The translations under genes were made by a program, and so were the position numbers. A DNA stretch of 64,000 nt, taken from contig NZ_CABFMD010000031.1 of the NCBI RefSeq assembly GCF_901875555.1, positions 62,001 to 126,000 on the forward strand, written 5' to 3'. This document shows positions 61,235 to 64,000 of this stretch, piece by piece (the first letter of the stretch is position 1; each line of letters starts with the position of its first letter). Under the pieces are notes generated by a model. The model saw only the letters and a program-made list of their open reading frames with translations. It was not told the origin of the DNA and did not search any database. The stretch is from Streptococcus parasanguinis. Its GTDB lineage: Bacteria > Bacillota > Bacilli > Lactobacillales > Streptococcaceae.

Positions 61235-63211
61235 ATGTATAGTAAGTTTAAAAAAATTTTATTAATTATTTCCTTTCTTTTGATTTGTTTAATTGGCTTG
61301 TTATTCATCAATACAAATGAAAACGAGATTTTTGCTGGTTTTAGAAATGTAATAGTTGTTGAAAAATCTCCTGTCGATTTTTCTGATAAAATTAATGAAT
61401 TTGTAGCTAAAAACGATATTGTTCTAGCAAGAAGAATTGTTGCTCCTGTCGATGAGTCTAACAAACAAATACAAAATACATATGTTCCAATTGGAGCCAA
61501 AAATTTACCTAAAGAGCTAAAGCAGCAAACGGATAATGAATTAATAGAAAATAGTTCATACAATACAGTTTATGTTGTTGTGAGTGGTTCTATGAATGCG
61601 GAGCAAGTAGCTGAAGGATTATTGCAGCTTAATGCCACTGTTAGAGTTTTGCCAACTAATTATGAGACTTCTCTATTTCGATTACTATTGAATACTCCAC
61701 AATCAGTATTGATCGTAATTGGGATTTTAATTACCTATATCTCTTTAATACTAGCTCAACAAGTTTCTGGCATGAAAGAGGTTGGAATATTAAGAGTTTC
61801 TGGCAAAGGAAAGCATGCGATTGCTATAGAACAAACAAAAAACGATAGTATTTTTATCTTATGTTTATTGATATGTTCTATACTTGGTATTGTTAGTACA
61901 TTAATCATTTTAAGAAAATTTTCGATTCTAGCTCTGTTGATAATCTTAGTACCAGTGTTTGTTTGGGCCTTATTAATATTTATCGTTAATTTTTTTCTTT
62001 CACATTGTTTTTATTATATTCTTCAACACCAACCAATTATTTTATCAATTAAAGGAAAGGCTCCGCTAGGTTTCATCTTTGTTATGACGATCCTAATACA
62101 GCTATTTACTTTATTTTCTGTTATGTTCTGTGTTTATGGAATGATTTCAATAACTAAAGAAGTTGAATCGTTAGAGGTAGGAAAAAGTCATTGGCAAAGG
62201 AATGCTGAATATTATGAGATAACTTCTTTAGAAGATGGCGACAGTGTTTCACAAGATCAAAAAGAAAAATTTTTTAATGAGTTATCTGACAACACTACGA
62301 TTATTTATAGAAACGACATGTTAGATAATATGTTGATTTCGAACAAAGATAATAAGAATTTCGAACCAACTTCAGATTATTCTTCAAATGTAATTTATGT
62401 TAATGCTAACTACGTTGCAGTAAATAAAATTAAGTTATCTGACTCAGCAAAATTATTTCTAAAAGATATGAAAACATATGATAAAATGATTTTAATTCCA
62501 AATCGTTATCAAAATATATTTGATCAATTAAAGAATAAATGGGAGTATTTTGAGAAAAGGGGATTTTCATCTAAGGAAACATTAGTCGAAGATACCCAAC
62601 CAAATTCCAAAATTGCTAGTTTCATATACGAAGGTGGTGATTTGTTTACTTATCCAGTTTACTCTTTAATTGGGAGGCAATTTTCCAATGAAGCAATGGT
62701 CCATGATCCAATTATTGTTGTGGAAAAACCTAACTATGCTTTATTGCCAACCTCGTTCTTAATAGTTAACCATTCTGAAAAAGTAACTACGTTAATTCGA
62801 AAATATAAATTGACAGCTTCCTTCGGTTCACTTACTAGTGGATTATTATCTATTGAGAAAAGAATTGATATGATAGTAACAAGAAAATACTTTTTACTTG
62901 CTACGACTGTTTTAAGTATTACTACCTCATTTTTATTATTCATTTTGATGAATAGTATTTATTTTTATCAAGAAAGGAGGACACATTTTATAGAACGTTT
63001 GGCTGGGAAAAACCAATTATGTATTCATCGAGTTTATCTTGGATTACTTATTACGTGCTTTACTCTAATTGGTATTTGTACAATTGTTTTAAGATTTTCA
63101 TTTTTACTAATATTAGTACCGTTTGTATACTTATTATTGTTGCTTATCGTATTTGCATTTCAATTAATTAAAGAGAAAAGAGTAAATATTTTATTTCTAA
63201 AAGGAGCTTAA
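61235..63211 (+). CDS. DUF1430/bacteriocin-associated membrane protein (immunity/export)
   Basis: 658 residues from the ATG at 61235 (a TTG frame from 61190 has no site). One N-terminal membrane segment (about 9-27), an outside domain (about 30-150), a group of four segments (about 157-178, 205-228, 235-265, 285-310), a second outside domain (about 320-545), and three last segments (about 552-575, 605-625, 628-650). This matches the seven-helix bacteriocin-associated family (TIGR01654/DUF1430), which accompanies lactococcin-972 genes and looks FtsX/MacB-like. Role in immunity or export is inferred from context. Confidence 0.85.
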   Translation: MYSKFKKILLIISFLLICLIGLLFINTNENEIFAGFRNVIVVEKSPVDFSDKINEFVAKNDIVLARRIVAPVDESNKQIQNTYVPIGAKNLPKELKQQTDNELIENSSYNTVYVVVSGSMNAEQVAEGLLQLNATVRVLPTNYETSLFRLLLNTPQSVLIVIGILITYISLILAQQVSGMKEVGILRVSGKGKHAIAIEQTKNDSIFILCLLICSILGIVSTLIILRKFSILALLIILVPVFVWALLIFIVNFFLSHCFYYILQHQPIILSIKGKAPLGFIFVMTILIQLFTLFSVMFCVYGMISITKEVESLEVGKSHWQRNAEYYEITSLEDGDSVSQDQKEKFFNELSDNTTIIYRNDMLDNMLISNKDNKNFEPTSDYSSNVIYVNANYVAVNKIKLSDSAKLFLKDMKTYDKMILIPNRYQNIFDQLKNKWEYFEKRGFSSKETLVEDTQPNSKIASFIYEGGDLFTYPVYSLIGRQFSNEAMVHDPIIVVEKPNYALLPTSFLIVNHSEKVTTLIRKYKLTASFGSLTSGLLSIEKRIDMIVTRKYFLLATTVLSITTSFLLFILMNSIYFYQERRTHFIERLAGKNQLCIHRVYLGLLITCFTLIGICTIVLRFSFLLILVPFVYLLLLLIVFAFQLIKEKRVNILFLKGA

Positions 63212-63212
63212 T

Positions 63213-63848
63213 ATGATCGAATTAAGAAATATAAATAAAGGATTCGATAACCGTATTGTTCTAGAGAATTTAAATTATAATTTTTATGAAGGGAATTCTT
63301 ATGCTCTGATAGGTGCGTCTGGTGCTGGAAAAACCACATTACTAAATATTATTGGTAAATTAGAAGAAGCTGATTCTGGAGAAATAATTGTAAATGATAT
63401 TAATCTAAATAATATTAAAGAAAAGGATTATTTCAAAAATTATCTTAGTTATTTGTTTCAAAATTTTGGTCTTATCGAAAATAAGTCGATTCAAGAAAAC
63501 TTAATGTTGGCTTTTATTGGAGAAAAAATAAGCAAGTTGGAAATGCAAAAGAAAATGAATGAAGCTTTAAAAAGAGTTCATCTTGATGTAAATCTAAATC
63601 GTAAAATATATACTCTTTCAGGAGGAGAAGCTCAACGTGTAGCTCTAGCTAAAACAATTTTAAAAGATTCACCAATTATATTAGCAGATGAACCAACTGC
63701 ATCTGTAGATCAAAAAAATAGTGAAGAAATAATAGAATTAATATTGAGCTTAAAGAAAGAAAATAAAATTATAATTATAGCTACTCACTCTCCTGACATC
63801 TATAACCAAGTTGATCATATTTTAGAAATAAAAGGTGAACAAAAATGA
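63213..63848 (+). CDS. ABC transporter ATPase, lactococcin-972 group
   Basis: 211 residues. Walker A GASGAGKTT, Q-loop FQNFGLIENKSIQEN, signature LSGGEAQRVALAK, Walker B IILADEPTASVDQ and His in ATHSPDIY. It is MacB/LolD-like in size and belongs with the TIGR03608 lactococcin-972 transporters. It starts 1 bp after the DUF1430 gene, so the two should form one transporter. The start of the decayed gene at 44420 resembles it. Confidence 0.92.
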   Translation: MIELRNINKGFDNRIVLENLNYNFYEGNSYALIGASGAGKTTLLNIIGKLEEADSGEIIVNDINLNNIKEKDYFKNYLSYLFQNFGLIENKSIQENLMLAFIGEKISKLEMQKKMNEALKRVHLDVNLNRKIYTLSGGEAQRVALAKTILKDSPIILADEPTASVDQKNSEEIIELILSLKKENKIIIIATHSPDIYNQVDHILEIKGEQK

Positions 63849-64000
63849 AATTTAATTATACAAATATATTGCTACAGTTAATCATCTTTATAAATTCTTC
63901 TTTTATCATATTGACACAAATGAACAATGTTAGACAGCCTGTTAAAATATTGATTCAATTCATTTGTTTATTGAGTTTTTTATCTACTGTAATTAACTTC
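63845..64000 (+). CDS. Membrane protein, 5' part only
   Basis: 52 codons in the window from the ATG at 63845, which overlaps the ATPase stop as ATGA. The visible part starts MKFNYTN and has two hydrophobic segments (about 8-24 and 32-52). It belongs to the bacteriocin operon by coupling. Too little is visible to assign a family; it may be a second membrane subunit or immunity protein. Confidence 0.65.
   Translation, partial: MKFNYTNILLQLIIFINSSFIILTQMNNVRQPVKILIQFICLLSFLSTVINF

Overview
The window is a stretch of a Streptococcus chromosome, most likely an oral species of the sanguinis/parasanguinis/mitis type. The evidence is the low-GC Gram-positive gene style (strong AGGAGG ribosome sites, extended TGn -10 boxes), typical streptococcal gene orders (ypmB/tseB-aspB-asnS; thioesterase next to hemW; deoxynucleoside operon with BMP/Nup transporter), a GlnP with two fused binding domains, and a lactococcin-972-type bacteriocin locus. 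The species call is inference. No rRNA, tRNA, phage or CRISPR was seen.

Layout. 1-10.7 kb: housekeeping genes on the + strand (hemW 3' end, acyl-ACP thioesterase, HAD phosphatase, membrane proteins, CPBP protease, uvrC, phosphoesterase, nitroreductase, pepV, UDG-like protein, YbaK editing protein, rhodanese). 11-15 kb: two envelope proteins sharing a small N-terminal module, then a lipoprotein L,D/D,D-carboxypeptidase. 15-17.2 kb: minus-strand kinase-like gene, rpsT and coaA. 17.2-25 kb: nucleoside salvage and uptake unit (methyltransferase, pdp, deoC, cdd, BMP lipoprotein, ATPase, two permeases). 25-44 kb: cutC, two separate heterodimeric ABC exporters, MocR-type regulator, hemolysin-III-like protein, yaaA, marR, tseB-aspB-asnS, DUF1003 protein, MFS transporter. 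44.3-45.4 kb: a decayed ABC ATPase and a RelB/ParE toxin-antitoxin pair. 45.5-48.6 kb: glutamine/amino-acid transporter glnQ-glnP. 48.7-52.9 kb: an AT-rich two-component system divergent from an ABC transporter of lantibiotic-immunity type, with no lantibiotic gene. 53.3-59.2 kb: uvrB, acetyltransferases, oxidoreductase, a frameshifted membrane gene and a NUDIX protein. 59.4-64 kb: a very AT-rich bacteriocin island.

The most interesting part is 59.4-64 kb. A PlcR/TprA-like HTH-TPR regulator is followed, on the same strand and behind its own near-consensus promoter, by a 48-codon gene for a secreted peptide (60513-60659), then a lactococcin-972-family bacteriocin, a DUF1430-type seven-helix immunity/export protein, an ABC ATPase and a further membrane protein cut by the window end. 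The regulator-peptide pair has the layout of PlcR-PapR. I infer a peptide-controlled bacteriocin system. The small gene also has a palindrome around its -10 box and a 9-bp RNA hairpin that puts its Shine-Dalgarno site in the loop.

Other points: an intergenic repeat of about 175 bp (repeat A) in four near-identical copies plus one divergent copy that keeps only joint motifs; a second repeat (repeat B) in two copies whose stem changes compensate; at least five genes whose -10 box ends 6-7 nt before the start codon and so probably give leaderless mRNAs; and a gene broken, or frameshifted, at a T7 run that is a perfect -1 slippery heptamer. All coordinates and motifs were read by eye. Family names come from recalled knowledge and no search was run.
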